The notes beneath the pieces were generated by a model. The model worked only from the letters and a program-made list of their open reading frames with translations, was not told where the DNA came from and did no database searches. Source: Candidatus Iainarchaeum sp. (GTDB lineage Archaea > Iainarchaeota > Iainarchaeia > Iainarchaeales > GW2011-AR10). From it: 16,575 nt of DNA. The stretch lies in NCBI GenBank assembly GCA_016186855.1, contig JACPKT010000008.1, positions 1-16,575 of the forward strand. The letters are read 5' to 3'. Shown piece by piece: positions 5,993-13,617 of this stretch (position 1 is the first letter of the stretch; every line of letters starts with the position of its first letter). Both the position numbers and the translations under genes were made by a program.

Positions 5993-6467
5993 TACAAAAG
6001 GACTGCATAGTTTTCTGTCAAAAAACCGTTTTTTTGGAGCAAAAAATTGTAGGTGTCCAACTGGTCTTGGTAAAAGAGCGCGTTTTTTTCCTTTACCGGG
6101 TAGCCGGTTGTCTTGTAATCCAGCACGACAAGTTTGCCGTTTTTTTCAAGCAGGTTGTCTATTGCTCCGCGAAGTTGGTTGCCGTGTTCATCCGTCCATT
6201 TAAGGCCTTTCCTGAAATCCCTCCAGTTTTCAAGGAGTTTTTTGTCGGAAAAAAGCCGCACATCGCTTTCAAATCCAGAGAGCTCGCGAGGCATTTTCCT
6301 CCATCCATGCATTTGTCAAAATATTTTTTGAGCGCGATATCAATTCCTGAAGGAAGGGTGGGAAAGAAACTTTTCGGCCGTCTGATTTTCTGGTTGAACT
6401 GCAGCCAAAAGCACCTTCTGCACTCTTTTAAGAGCCGAAAACTTGTAGGCGAAAAACTGTAAATCAT
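5800..6467 (-). pseudogene. RecB/Cas4-like PD-(D/E)XK nuclease with probable 4Fe-4S cluster, frameshifted
   Basis: Two minus-strand frames join into one 222-residue protein. The N-terminal part (6467 to about 6297) reads MIYSFSPTSFRLLKECRRC and ends near CMDGGK. The rest (from about 6296 to TGA at 5800) contains the nuclease core. A missing base in the T4 run at 6294-6297 (A4 in the gene) explains the shift. In the joined numbering the active-site pattern is Asp104 (GAID), Asp117-x-Lys119 (LDYKT) and the QxxxY motif Gln136-Tyr140. Cys16 with Cys201, Cys206 and Cys209 (one N-terminal plus a C-x4-C-x2-C) matches the iron-sulfur arrangement of Cas4 and AddB-type exonucleases. No cas genes or CRISPR array are nearby, so a general DNA repair role is likelier. 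TTTAAATTT about 23 nt upstream fits a leaderless promoter. Real decay or an indel error are both possible. Confidence 0.8.
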
Positions 6468-6480
6468 TAAAAGAACTGGT

Positions 6481-6494
6481 TTTTAAATTTAAAG
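6481..6494. promoter_or_regulatory. Near-palindromic TATA element upstream of the nuclease gene
   Basis: TTTTAAATTTAAAG reads as a TATA box on both strands. On the minus strand its centre is about 23 nt from the nuclease ATG at 6467, the spacing expected for a leaderless archaeal transcript. On the plus strand it would start a transcript near 6512, within the G/C-rich non-coding segment. Confidence 0.45.
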
Positions 6495-6502
6495 AAGTTT
6501 TT

Positions 6503-6571
6503 GCAAGCGGGTTTCCGCTGCGGGCGGCAGCACAACTAAAGCCTGTTGAAGCTCTAAGATACGATTAACCC
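6503..6571. other. G/C-rich non-coding segment with overlapping hairpins
   Basis: In AT-rich surroundings this stretch is markedly G/C-rich at its start and has no convincing open frame. AGCGG-GTTT-CCGCT (about 6506-6519) and GCTGC-GGGCG-GCAGC (about 6517-6531) are two hairpins that share bases, so they compete. GGGTT (6509-6513) can also pair with AACCC (6567-6571). It could be a small structured RNA on either strand or an untranslated leader. No tRNA elements are present, and no C/D or H/ACA motif is clear. Confidence 0.35.
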
Positions 6572-6582
6572 ATTTGAATTTG

Positions 6583-6655
6583 TAGTAATTCAGAGTTATA
6601 TTATCGTCCTGTCGCAGACGGGACACATATGGATTGCCAGCGAATCCTTTCGCTG
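6583..6655 (+). repeat. Structured intergenic repeat, copy E
   Basis: GTAATTCAGAGTTATATTATC matches the head of copy D, but the leading T-run is missing. Hairpin 1 is GTCCTGTC (6606-6613), loop GCA, GACGGGAC (6617-6624): it keeps all eight pairs through a G-T wobble. The tail pairs GGATT (6631-6635) with AATCC (6643-6647), and CAGCG (6638-6642) with CGCTG (6651-6655), or forms CAGCGAA/TTCGCTG as a hairpin. The last base sits next to the minus-strand atpD stop (complement 6656-6658), so the copy lies antisense at the 3' end of the ATP synthase operon and has lost the T-run tail. Confidence 0.85.
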
Positions 6656-7282
6656 TTACGAGCCAAGTTTTTCCTTGATTGATTTTAGCGAAATGAACTG
6701 TTCTCTCTCAATTTCTTCCAGTCGAAAGGAAATGTAACGTGCTTTTTGCTTTAAATTCGGTATCATGATGTAATCCAGTGCGTTAACCCTTCTTTTTGTT
6801 TTTTCAATTTCTTTTAATAATCTTTTTATTGCGTTTTCTGTTTCAGCCAGTTTTATCACTAGGTCAAGGGATTTTTCAAAGTTTTCTGCAGCCTCGTCGA
6901 TTCTTGCGCTGCTTCCAAGCAGAGAGTAACCTCTTTGCTCAAGGCCTTTTGCAACACTGGTGCCCCGGATTTCAGGTATTCTGACGCCCATTACGTTTTT
7001 GCTCTTCACTTCAATCTGGGGGGCGGCCTTGACAGAAAGTGCTATTGCTTCAACTGCAAAAACCCCGTCAAAAGACTGTGCGATTGCAAGTGACTTAAAC
7101 GATGCATTCATTTGTGTGTTTAATTCTTCGCGCATGTTTTTTGCCTTTTTGAGTATTTTGAAAAACTCCAACACCAGCACGTCGCGTTTTTGCTTTAAGA
7201 GCTTGTGGCCGTTTTCAGCGAGCCTGATGCTTTTCCTTGTTTCAATTAATTCAAGGCGTGTTGTTTTTGTGTCTTCAGCCAT
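6656..7282 (-). CDS. atpD: A-type ATP synthase subunit D (central stalk)
   Basis: Subunit D is the long coiled-coil rotor shaft that turns inside the A3B3 head. The 208-residue product starts MAEDTKTTRLELIETRKSIRLAENGHKLLKQKRD, the usual D-subunit opening (TRxELxxxxxxxxLAxxGHxLLKxKRD). It closes with a second long helix containing the conserved RVNALDYIMIPNL segment. Length is typical (200-220). It is the last gene of the operon, 78 nt after atpB, the longest gap between neighbours in this cluster. AGGA lies about 12 nt upstream of the ATG, a somewhat long spacing. Its stop codon abuts repeat copy E. Confidence 0.97.
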   Translation of the reverse strand: MAEDTKTTRLELIETRKSIRLAENGHKLLKQKRDVLVLEFFKILKKAKNMREELNTQMNASFKSLAIAQSFDGVFAVEAIALSVKAAPQIEVKSKNVMGVRIPEIRGTSVAKGLEQRGYSLLGSSARIDEAAENFEKSLDLVIKLAETENAIKRLLKEIEKTKRRVNALDYIMIPNLKQKARYISFRLEEIEREQFISLKSIKEKLGS

Positions 7283-7325
7283 TGCATGTCAGTTCCTGAA
7301 TTTTTTCCCATCGCCTGCAAAATCA

Positions 7326-7379
7326 GCAACAAATTGGCGAAAGAATATATGCAAAATTGTTCACCTGCCAATTTGTTGC
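7326..7379. repeat. 13-bp perfect inverted repeat across the atpB stop codon
   Basis: GCAACAAATTGGC (7326-7338) is the exact reverse complement of GCCAATTTGTTGC (7367-7379), with a 28-nt spacer. In the minus-strand transcript the first arm encodes the last residues of atpB (QQIG) and the second lies in the atpB-atpD gap. A stable stem-loop would therefore form right around the atpB stop. It could set 3' ends, slow decay, or lower expression of atpD relative to A and B. It resembles none of the structured repeats A-E. Confidence 0.7.
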
Positions 7380-8797
7380 GACACTTTTGTGCCACTTTCA
7401 GTGGCACTGCCTTCGGACCGCAATTTAAACTTTTTCCCATACTTTTGAATGAAATCAATCTTTACCCTTTTTAGCTCTGTTTCAGGAATCATTGAAAGGA
7501 GCTGCCAGCCAAGGTCAAGTGTCTGTTCTATTTCCCTGTTTTCATATTTTCCCTGCTTTACAAACGTGTCTTCAAATTCTGTAGCAAACTTCAGGTACTT
7601 TTTGTCAAGATCTGACAATGCTTCTTCGCCTACAACGGCGCTTAGGCTGCGCAGGTCGCGTCCTTCAGAGTATACAGCATAGAGCTGGTCTGCAATGCCC
7701 CGATGGTCTTCCCTTGTTTTTTGCTTTCCGATTCCAAGGTTCATTAGCCTGCTTAAGCTTGGCAAAACATTTATTGGAGGGTAAATTCCTTTCCGGTGAA
7801 GGTCTGGTCCAAGCACTATTTGGCCTTCAGTAATGTAGCCTGTGAGGTCTGGAATTGGGTGGGTGATGTCGTCAGAGGGCATTGACAGAATGCCTAACTG
7901 TGTGACAGTCCCTTTTTTTCCTTTTATAACCCCTGCTCTTTCATAAATTGAGGCCAAATCCGTGTACATGTAGCCTGGGTAACCTCTTCTCCCTGGCACT
8001 TCTTTTCTTGCTCCCGCAATTTCTCTGAGTGCTTCAGCGTAATTTGTCATGTCGGTCAATATAACGAGCACGTGCATGTCGTTTTCATATGCAAGGTATT
8101 CTGCTGTTGTGAGGGCCATTCTTGGGGTAATTAGTCTTTCAACTGATGGGTCGTCTGCAAGGTTTAAGAACAAAACGCTTCTTTTGAGTGCTCCTGTTTT
8201 TTCAAAGTCCTTCATGAAAAAACTTGCTTCCTCGTGCGTGATTCCTATTGCGCCAAAGACGACTGCAAAGCTTTCGGTTTCGCTTAACACTTTTGCCTGC
8301 CGTGCAATCTGCACTGCAACGTCATTGTGGGGCATGCCTGAACTGGAGAAAATTGGGAGCTTTTGTCCTCTAACCAGAGTGTTTAGCCCGTCAATTGTGC
8401 TGATGCCTGTCTGGATGAATTCTTCGGGCTTTTGCCGCGAAATTGGGTTAATTGCCGAGCCAATTATGTCCATTTTTTCTTTTGCAATGATTGGCGGGCC
8501 ATTGTCCCTTGGCTCTCCAAGTCCATTGAACACCCTTCCAAGCATTTCGTCTGAAACGCTTAGCCTGATTGTTTCCCCCAAAAACTTCACTCTCGTGGTG
8601 CTAACGTCAAGCCCTGTTGTTGTTCCAAAAATCTGAACAACCGCTTTGCCTTTTGCAGTCTCCAAAACTTGTCCTTTTTTTCTCTCCCCGTTTGGGAAAA
8701 CCACTTCGACCAATTCATTAAATGCCGCGTTTTCAACCCTATCAACAAAAACAAGCGGCCCTTCAACGCTTCTTACCGTCTGGAATTCTTTTAGCAT
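7361..8797 (-). CDS. atpB: A-type ATP synthase subunit B (regulatory/non-catalytic head subunit)
   Basis: Subunit B alternates with A in the hexameric head and completes the catalytic sites. Of the 478 residues, the nucleotide-fold segment has the B-type degenerate loop SGMPHND (153-159) in place of a P-loop. The arginine contributed to the neighbouring A site is Arg350 in [13 protein letters not shown]. The N-terminal barrel and C-terminal helical domain are complete. The last 20 or so residues (from about 458) extend beyond the usual KY-rich end of the family and are encoded by DNA with two strong hairpins (7326-7379 and 7389-7407). The start ATG at 8797 is set by GAGGTGA about 8 nt upstream, within the 6-nt gap after atpA and its stop codon. 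Confidence 0.98.
   Translation of the reverse strand: MLKEFQTVRSVEGPLVFVDRVENAAFNELVEVVFPNGERKKGQVLETAKGKAVVQIFGTTTGLDVSTTRVKFLGETIRLSVSDEMLGRVFNGLGEPRDNGPPIIAKEKMDIIGSAINPISRQKPEEFIQTGISTIDGLNTLVRGQKLPIFSSSGMPHNDVAVQIARQAKVLSETESFAVVFGAIGITHEEASFFMKDFEKTGALKRSVLFLNLADDPSVERLITPRMALTTAEYLAYENDMHVLVILTDMTNYAEALREIAGARKEVPGRRGYPGYMYTDLASIYERAGVIKGKKGTVTQLGILSMPSDDITHPIPDLTGYITEGQIVLGPDLHRKGIYPPINVLPSLSRLMNLGIGKQKTREDHRGIADQLYAVYSEGRDLRSLSAVVGEEALSDLDKKYLKFATEFEDTFVKQGKYENREIEQTLDLGWQLLSMIPETELKRVKIDFIQKYGKKFKLRSEGSATESGTKVSQQIGR
7389..7407. repeat. Perfect 7-bp hairpin inside the atpB 3' end
   Basis: GTGCCAC (7389-7395) and GTGGCAC (7401-7407) pair around a TTTCA loop. It lies only 10 nt from the 13-bp inverted repeat, so the end of atpB carries two consecutive RNA hairpins. 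Coding DNA rarely does this by chance; a role in mRNA processing or stability is an inference. Confidence 0.55.
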
Positions 8798-8803
8798 TTT
8801 TTT

Positions 8804-10564
8804 TCACCTCTGCGCGTTTTTTACAAGCCTGTCAAATTCCAATTCCATTTCCTTCAATACCTCATCGTTTTTATTGTTCATTTCATTTTCAGGCACTTCT
8901 TTTAGCCTTGAAATCCTTTCTTTTACTGCCATTTCTTTGATTGCTTTCAGCGCTACACCGAGCTCAAGGCTTGAGGCGGCCTTTTCGTGGAATTTTAGAA
9001 TGGTTTTTAGCATCTGGTGTTGTTTGTTTAACGAGGAGAATGTGTCAATTTCATGGTATGCGGACTGCTGTAAAAAGTCTTCCCTAATCATTCTAGCAGT
9101 GTCAAGTATTTCCTGTTCTTTTTCTGGCAATGCGTCAGGTCCTACAAGCTGCACTATTTCTTGCAGCTCTGATTCTTTTTGGAGAAGACCCATGGCATTG
9201 TTTCTCTGCTGGACAAAGCCCGAGGAAACACTGTTTGCATAAAAGTCTTCAAGCGATGGATGGTAAAGCGAATAGCTTTTCAGCCAGTTGATTGCAGGGA
9301 AATGCCTTCTTTGTGCGAGTCTTGCGTCAAGTGCCCAAAAAACCTTTACGACCCTCAAGGTGTTTTGTGAAACCGGTTCGCTGATATCACCACCTGGCGG
9401 TGAAACAGCCCCTATTACGGTCACACTTCCCTCTCGTTTGCCTGTTCCAAGGCAGACAATTCTTCCGGCCCTTTCATAAAACTCTGCAAGCCTTCTTGCA
9501 AGGTATGCTGGGTATCCTTCTTCTCCAGGCATTTCTTCAATTCTTCCGGAAATTTCCCTCATTGCCTCTGCCCAGCGAGAAGTGGAGTCAGCCATGAGCG
9601 CAACATCATAACCCATGTCCCTATAGTATTCTGCAATCGTTATCCCTGTGTAAACAGATGCCTCTCTCGCTGCAACAGGCATGTTTGAGGTGTTTGCAAT
9701 GAGGACTGTCCGTTCCATTAATGGTTTGCCTGTTTTTGGGTCAAGCAATTCGGGAAACTCTGTCAAAACCTCGGTCATTTCGTTTCCTCGCTCTCCACAG
9801 CCAATGTAAACTATTACGGTTGCATCGCTCCACTTTGCAAGGGCCTGCTGGGCAACAGTTTTTCCGCTCCCAAACGGCCCGGGTATTGCAGCTGTGCCTC
9901 CTTTTGCAACAGGAAAAAATGTGTCAAGAATCCTCTGGCCCGTCACGAGCGGTATTGTGGGTGCAAATTTTTGAGAGTACGGTCTGGGCATTCTAACCTG
10001 CCATTTTTGCATCATTGAAAGGTTGTGAATCGTTTTTCCGTCTTTTATTTTGCAGACAGTTTCTTCAACGTTAAAGTTTCCGCTTTCAACTGATTCAACA
10101 ACGCCTTTGGCGCCGAATGGAACCATCATTTTGTGCTCTATGATTTCTGTTTCCTGTACAGTTCCGATGATGTCCCCTGCAATAACGCTTTGCCCTTTCT
10201 TGACTTTAGGGGTAAAAGCCCACTTTTTTTTGCGGTCAATCGGTGATGCTATGACTCCTCTTTTGATAAAGTTTCCAGTCTGTGACTGAATTGTTAAAAG
10301 CGGTCTCTGAATGCCGTCATAAATTGAAGTCAAAAGCCCTGGTGCAAGCTCAACACTTAAAGGAGTGCCGGTATTCTCAACTTTTTCGCCGGGGCGCAGT
10401 CCAGAAGTGTCTTCATACACTTGAATTGTTGCCTTATCGTCGTAAAGTTTTATTATTTCTCCCAAAAGATTTTCTTCACCGACACGGACAAGGTCATAAA
10501 TTTTTGCCCCATGCATTTTTTCCGCAACCACAACAGGTCCAACAATTTTTAAGAGCTCTCCCAT
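8804..10564 (-). CDS. atpA: A-type ATP synthase subunit A (catalytic)
   Basis: The catalytic head subunit, which makes or hydrolyses ATP. From the ATG at 10564 it has 586 residues, the normal size for the family including its non-homologous bulge region (about 110-190). The P-loop is GPFGSGKT at 229-236. The catalytic glutamate lies in GCGERG (Glu258), and [16 protein letters not shown] (about 322-337) supplies the Walker B region. No intein is present, although the archaeal A-subunit P-loop region is a known intein site. A TTG one codon upstream is possible, but GGAG about 8 nt before the ATG suits the ATG better. It follows atpF by 15 nt and precedes atpB by 6 nt. Confidence 0.98.
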   Translation of the reverse strand: MGELLKIVGPVVVAEKMHGAKIYDLVRVGEENLLGEIIKLYDDKATIQVYEDTSGLRPGEKVENTGTPLSVELAPGLLTSIYDGIQRPLLTIQSQTGNFIKRGVIASPIDRKKKWAFTPKVKKGQSVIAGDIIGTVQETEIIEHKMMVPFGAKGVVESVESGNFNVEETVCKIKDGKTIHNLSMMQKWQVRMPRPYSQKFAPTIPLVTGQRILDTFFPVAKGGTAAIPGPFGSGKTVAQQALAKWSDATVIVYIGCGERGNEMTEVLTEFPELLDPKTGKPLMERTVLIANTSNMPVAAREASVYTGITIAEYYRDMGYDVALMADSTSRWAEAMREISGRIEEMPGEEGYPAYLARRLAEFYERAGRIVCLGTGKREGSVTVIGAVSPPGGDISEPVSQNTLRVVKVFWALDARLAQRRHFPAINWLKSYSLYHPSLEDFYANSVSSGFVQQRNNAMGLLQKESELQEIVQLVGPDALPEKEQEILDTARMIREDFLQQSAYHEIDTFSSLNKQHQMLKTILKFHEKAASSLELGVALKAIKEMAVKERISRLKEVPENEMNNKNDEVLKEMELEFDRLVKNAQR

Positions 10565-10579
10565 CAAACCAACTCCTTC

Positions 10580-10903
10580 CTACAATTTCAGCCCTAGTGC
10601 TTTTGTTATCAACGATTTAAGCGATTCTGTTTCTGTGCTTGGCCCGCTTTTGTCCGGCACCACAATTATCACTGGCTTTGCAGTGTGCTCTATTTTTTTC
10701 CTAAGCCGCCAGTCAATTTGAGAAAACATTTTTTCGTTTACAATCACTATTCCTGTTTTTTGTTGCTCGATTATTTCTTCCAGTTTTTTTTCAGCTTCCC
10801 TGCCGTGAACTGCAAATGCTTCCTTAATGCCTGCAAGCCGAAAGCCAGTGCAGGTGTCCGAGTCTGCTATCACTACAATGTTTTGCGGAAAGCTCTCGCT
10901 CAA
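10580..10903 (-). CDS. atpF: A-type ATP synthase subunit F
   Basis: Subunit F is a small Rossmann-like protein bound to the central stalk. Its 107 residues show the typical start NIVVIADSDTCTGFRLAGIKEAF and the later GIVIVNEKMFSQI, and end near the usual point for the family. The start codon is TTG, overlapping the TGA of atpC (TTGA at 10900-10903); this 4-nt overlap supports the start and suggests translational coupling. No in-frame ATG occurs nearby. Confidence 0.95.
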   Translation of the reverse strand: MSESFPQNIVVIADSDTCTGFRLAGIKEAFAVHGREAEKKLEEIIEQQKTGIVIVNEKMFSQIDWRLRKKIEHTAKPVIIVVPDKSGPSTETESLKSLITKALGLKL

Positions 10904-11985
10904 GCAATCACCAGAAATTCTTTAATCGCTTCAGGCAAAAACCCTGCCTCTTTTAGCCTGATAATTTTCCTTATGTTTTTTGTTTCTTCTTCTTTTAGGA
11001 AAAGAAAGCCAACAATGGCTGAAATCGAAAGAACGCTTCTTTGAAATTCTTTCAACCCAGCTTTAACAATTTTTGTTTCAATAGAATTCTCAAAGTGCGA
11101 TAGCGAGGGGTCATTTTTGTAATCTTCAAGCGGCTTTTTTAGGTCAAAAACTTTTTGCGCTAAAACCGCATCCTGCACCGACTTTGCATCAGACATTTCC
11201 TTTATTTCTTCTTTGGAAATTTTTCCGCCTTCAACCAGAAAGGCAAGGGCTTTTTCGCTGGGGAACCCAGCATTTTTTGCCCGCAAAATAGCCATGATGT
11301 TTTTTGCATCTATTTCTGCTCTAAGAATTGACTGGATTGTTTTCCCTATGCCAAAAACGACCCCGGATTTTGCGGCAAATTTTTTGTAATACTGGTTTTC
11401 AAGCTGTACTGTCATGTCCAAAATGTCCCCGCTCTTTGAGTATTTCAAAAGCGCTCTGTCCAGCGGACTGAAATACTCTGTTCCCTTGAGTTTTTCCACA
11501 AGTTCTTTTACTGATTTTTGCTCTGCAAGAGCATTTAACTGTGAATAACTAAAAAGAGGCGATTGAACCAATAAAAGCCGGATTTTTTCTTTCGGCTCGT
11601 TTAAATGAATTCCTAAAAGCAGGTTTTTAATGTTTTGGACGTCATACCTTTCAAAAATTTTTTTTATTTTTTCGGCCGTGCCTTTTGGGGAAATTTTTAT
11701 CAGTTTTTTCAATGTCCTTGAAAAGTTTCTGCTGGCAGCAATTTCTACCAAATCAGCTCTTGAAAAAGCCACTGCTTCGCTAATGAGGTCTTCAGAATAA
11801 GCCGTTCTCTGCAGTGCTCCAATAATTTCCTGTATGTTTTTTGCCTCTGCAAGCGAGTCAATTTCTTTTTTTGACAAAAGAGTTCCCCTCAGGGCCTTTG
11901 TCCTTGCATTTGAATAGCCGTATTTGACAGAGCGCACTGCAAGGCTGTTTTCAAAAAAACCTATAATTGGAATTTCTATACTCAT
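10900..11985 (-). CDS. atpC: A-type ATP synthase subunit C (d-like rotor socket)
   Basis: Subunit C links the D/F shaft to the membrane K ring. The 361-residue helical protein has the usual N-terminal YGYSNARTKALRGTLLSKKEIDSLAEA and repeated motifs such as YFSPLDRALLKY and AEIDAKNIMAILRAK, characteristic of the three-fold V-ATPase d/C fold. Length fits (340-380). Its ATG at 11985 overlaps the TGA of atpE (ATGA), and its own TGA overlaps atpF. Confidence 0.95.
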   Translation of the reverse strand: MSIEIPIIGFFENSLAVRSVKYGYSNARTKALRGTLLSKKEIDSLAEAKNIQEIIGALQRTAYSEDLISEAVAFSRADLVEIAASRNFSRTLKKLIKISPKGTAEKIKKIFERYDVQNIKNLLLGIHLNEPKEKIRLLLVQSPLFSYSQLNALAEQKSVKELVEKLKGTEYFSPLDRALLKYSKSGDILDMTVQLENQYYKKFAAKSGVVFGIGKTIQSILRAEIDAKNIMAILRAKNAGFPSEKALAFLVEGGKISKEEIKEMSDAKSVQDAVLAQKVFDLKKPLEDYKNDPSLSHFENSIETKIVKAGLKEFQRSVLSISAIVGFLFLKEEETKNIRKIIRLKEAGFLPEAIKEFLVIA

Positions 11986-12563
11986 TTTTTTGCATCCCCC
12001 TCAAAAAACAGTTCTTTGAACACTTCTTTTCTCAAAAAATCTTTTTGTTGCTCAAAAAGGGCTTCAAACGAATTGTTTACAACAATCTTTTCATCCATTG
12101 TTGCAACGATTGCGCCTCCTGAAACGCTCACGGTTTTTTTTCCAAGGTTTTTGGTGATTTTTTTAGCCATGTGCTGGTCAGATTTGTTGACAAAAACAAT
12201 GCTTTGCTTTCCGATTTCTTTTTCCCCCTCATTAATGAGTTTTTTCAGCAGCTTTTCATATTCTTTTCTGCCGGAGAACGCAACCATTTCTTCCCACACG
12301 CTGCCAACCCATTTTTCAACTTCTTCGTGTCTTTTCCTGTCAACTGTTTGTTTTGCAGCAAGGTGTGCAGCACTAAGACGCTCTTGTCTTTCTCGTTCCG
12401 CAAGCTCTGTGGCCATTTTTTTTGCCTGCGCAATAATGTTTTTTTTTCTCTCAAGCGCGCTTTGAATGATTTTTTCCTTTTCCGCCCGCGCTTTTTCCAG
12501 TATTGAGTTCGCTTCTTTTTTGGCGTCCTCTAACAGTTTCTTTTCAAGCTCTTCCAAGCCCAT
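11982..12563 (-). CDS. atpE: A-type ATP synthase subunit E (peripheral stalk)
   Basis: Subunit E pairs with H to form the peripheral stalks that hold the A3B3 head. The first 100 or so residues are a long charged coiled coil (LEELEKKLLEDAKKEANSIL onward). The C-terminal globular part has the conserved GGAIVATMDEKIVVNNSFEA strand-helix, where the family typically has GGxxxxxxDGxIxxxNTxEA. Length is 193, typical. GGTGA about 9 nt upstream of the ATG supports this start. It lies 44 nt after atpK. Confidence 0.95.
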   Translation of the reverse strand: MGLEELEKKLLEDAKKEANSILEKARAEKEKIIQSALERKKNIIAQAKKMATELAERERQERLSAAHLAAKQTVDRKRHEEVEKWVGSVWEEMVAFSGRKEYEKLLKKLINEGEKEIGKQSIVFVNKSDQHMAKKITKNLGKKTVSVSGGAIVATMDEKIVVNNSFEALFEQQKDFLRKEVFKELFFEGDAKK

Positions 12564-12607
12564 AGTGCCAATTCACCAATTGGTTGTGGAAAATGTTTTG
12601 CGTGCTT

Positions 12608-12844
12608 TTAAGCGCCGCCGATATTGAGCGTTAAAAGCAGTGCAATGACAAACCCAAAAATTACAAGGGTTTCTGGGATTGCAAGCCAGATTATTAATTT
12701 TGTTGCCTGCTCGGGTTTTTCAGCAATTACACCCATTGCGCTGGAACCGATTGCTGACTGTGCCCATGCAGTGGCAATTGCCCCGCCAGCTATTGCAAAC
12801 CCGGCTGCCAAAGCAAATGCTGCTTGATTTTCTACTAAAACCAT
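12608..12844 (-). CDS. atpK: A-type ATP synthase subunit K (membrane rotor ring proteolipid)
   Basis: Forms the ion-carrying c/K ring. The 78-residue protein is a single two-helix hairpin, so each copy has one ion site, unlike the duplicated proteolipids of some archaea. Helix 1 contains ATAWAQSAIGSS with Gln29. Helix 2 has the ion-binding Glu58 in AIPETLVIFGF, with Thr59 next to it. Gln in helix 1 plus Glu-Thr in helix 2 resembles sodium-binding rings, so sodium coupling is possible but not shown. A perfect AGGAGGT about 8 nt upstream of the ATG, overlapping the end of the preceding gene, is the best Shine-Dalgarno in the operon and fits the need for many copies. Confidence 0.96.
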   Translation of the reverse strand: MVLVENQAAFALAAGFAIAGGAIATAWAQSAIGSSAMGVIAEKPEQATKLIIWLAIPETLVIFGFVIALLLTLNIGGA

Positions 12845-12849
12845 TTCTT

Positions 12850-13617
12850 TTACCTCCTTTTTGTGAATTTTCTCTTTTCTTTGAAAGGCGAGAACTCTCG
12901 TCCCCCGCCGCTGTAAAATTTTGAGAAAAACTCAACGTAATTCAGCCTTGCACCCTGAATTAAGCTTTCAAACATTCCCAAAAAAGTGTTGAACATGTGC
13001 CCAAATAAAAATATTGGGAAGGTAATAAAAATCAAAAACCCCGATTTAGGGTCGGGAAAAACCAGGTCATTAATAATAATTGCCACTACAGCGCTTGCAA
13101 GCCCCACTGCAAGGATTCGCGAAAATGAAAGAATGTTTCCAGCAATGCTTGGAATCTCCATAATCCCAACAATTCCCTCGGCTTTAAAAATCACCGCGGT
13201 TGACGCCAGAAAAACAATTACGCCGACTGCAAGCGCGGTAAAATCATTTGAGCCGGTGGCAATTGAGAAAAGCAGGAAAGCGCCCGACAAAAGCAAAAAA
13301 ACCCAGGAAAGCTTTGCCGCAGCGTGCAGCATGTTTTTTTCCCTGTATTCTTTAACAAAGCCTAAAGCGAACCCGAGCAAGACCAAAACAAAGCCTGTGG
13401 CAATTGTCAGCAAAAGAACTTCCTGCACGTTGTGCAACCGCTCAAGGCCGTGATAAAGAGGCTGTATGCTAAAACCAAGTTTTTCCGCCAGTTCTGCATG
13501 AGAAAAACCAAAGAACTCGTCAAACAAAAACCCGAAAAAAATTGTCGGAAAAGAACAGATTGCCCAGATTTTTGCAATAGGCGAAAGCAGGCCGTCAGGA
13601 CTTGACTTTTTAATCAC
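12850..13617 (-). CDS. atpI: A-type ATP synthase subunit I, C-terminal membrane part (split gene)
   Basis: This frame carries the ion-channel half of subunit I (the a-subunit). In 255 residues there are about six membrane helices. The essential arginine is Arg167 in NILSFSRILAVGLASAVV, corresponding to Arg of the a-subunit that faces the rotor glutamate. The end has the family pattern HMFNTFLGMFESLIQGARLNYVEFFSKFY-type residues, then SGGGREFSPF. It begins at GTG 13617, overlapping the TGA of the N-terminal part (GTGA at 13614-13617). Its first residues IKKSSPDGLLSPIAKI match the loop after transmembrane helix 2 in intact homologues. Helix 2 itself, with the conserved GDxGYG, appears in neither part. 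Confidence 0.9.
   Translation of the reverse strand: MIKKSSPDGLLSPIAKIWAICSFPTIFFGFLFDEFFGFSHAELAEKLGFSIQPLYHGLERLHNVQEVLLLTIATGFVLVLLGFALGFVKEYREKNMLHAAAKLSWVFLLLSGAFLLFSIATGSNDFTALAVGVIVFLASTAVIFKAEGIVGIMEIPSIAGNILSFSRILAVGLASAVVAIIINDLVFPDPKSGFLIFITFPIFLFGHMFNTFLGMFESLIQGARLNYVEFFSKFYSGGGREFSPFKEKRKFTKRR

Noticed and set aside
6503..6571. A tRNA gene in the G/C-rich segment
   Set aside because: No acceptor stem, no T-loop GTTCRA motif and no cloverleaf can be drawn on either strand.
8049..9242. Plus-strand frames of 195 and 198 codons
   Set aside because: They are antisense to the conserved atpB and atpA genes and are serine/phenylalanine-rich as expected for shadow frames.
8804..10564. 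Intein in atpA
   Set aside because: The region around the P-loop GPFGSGKT is uninterrupted and the protein has normal length.
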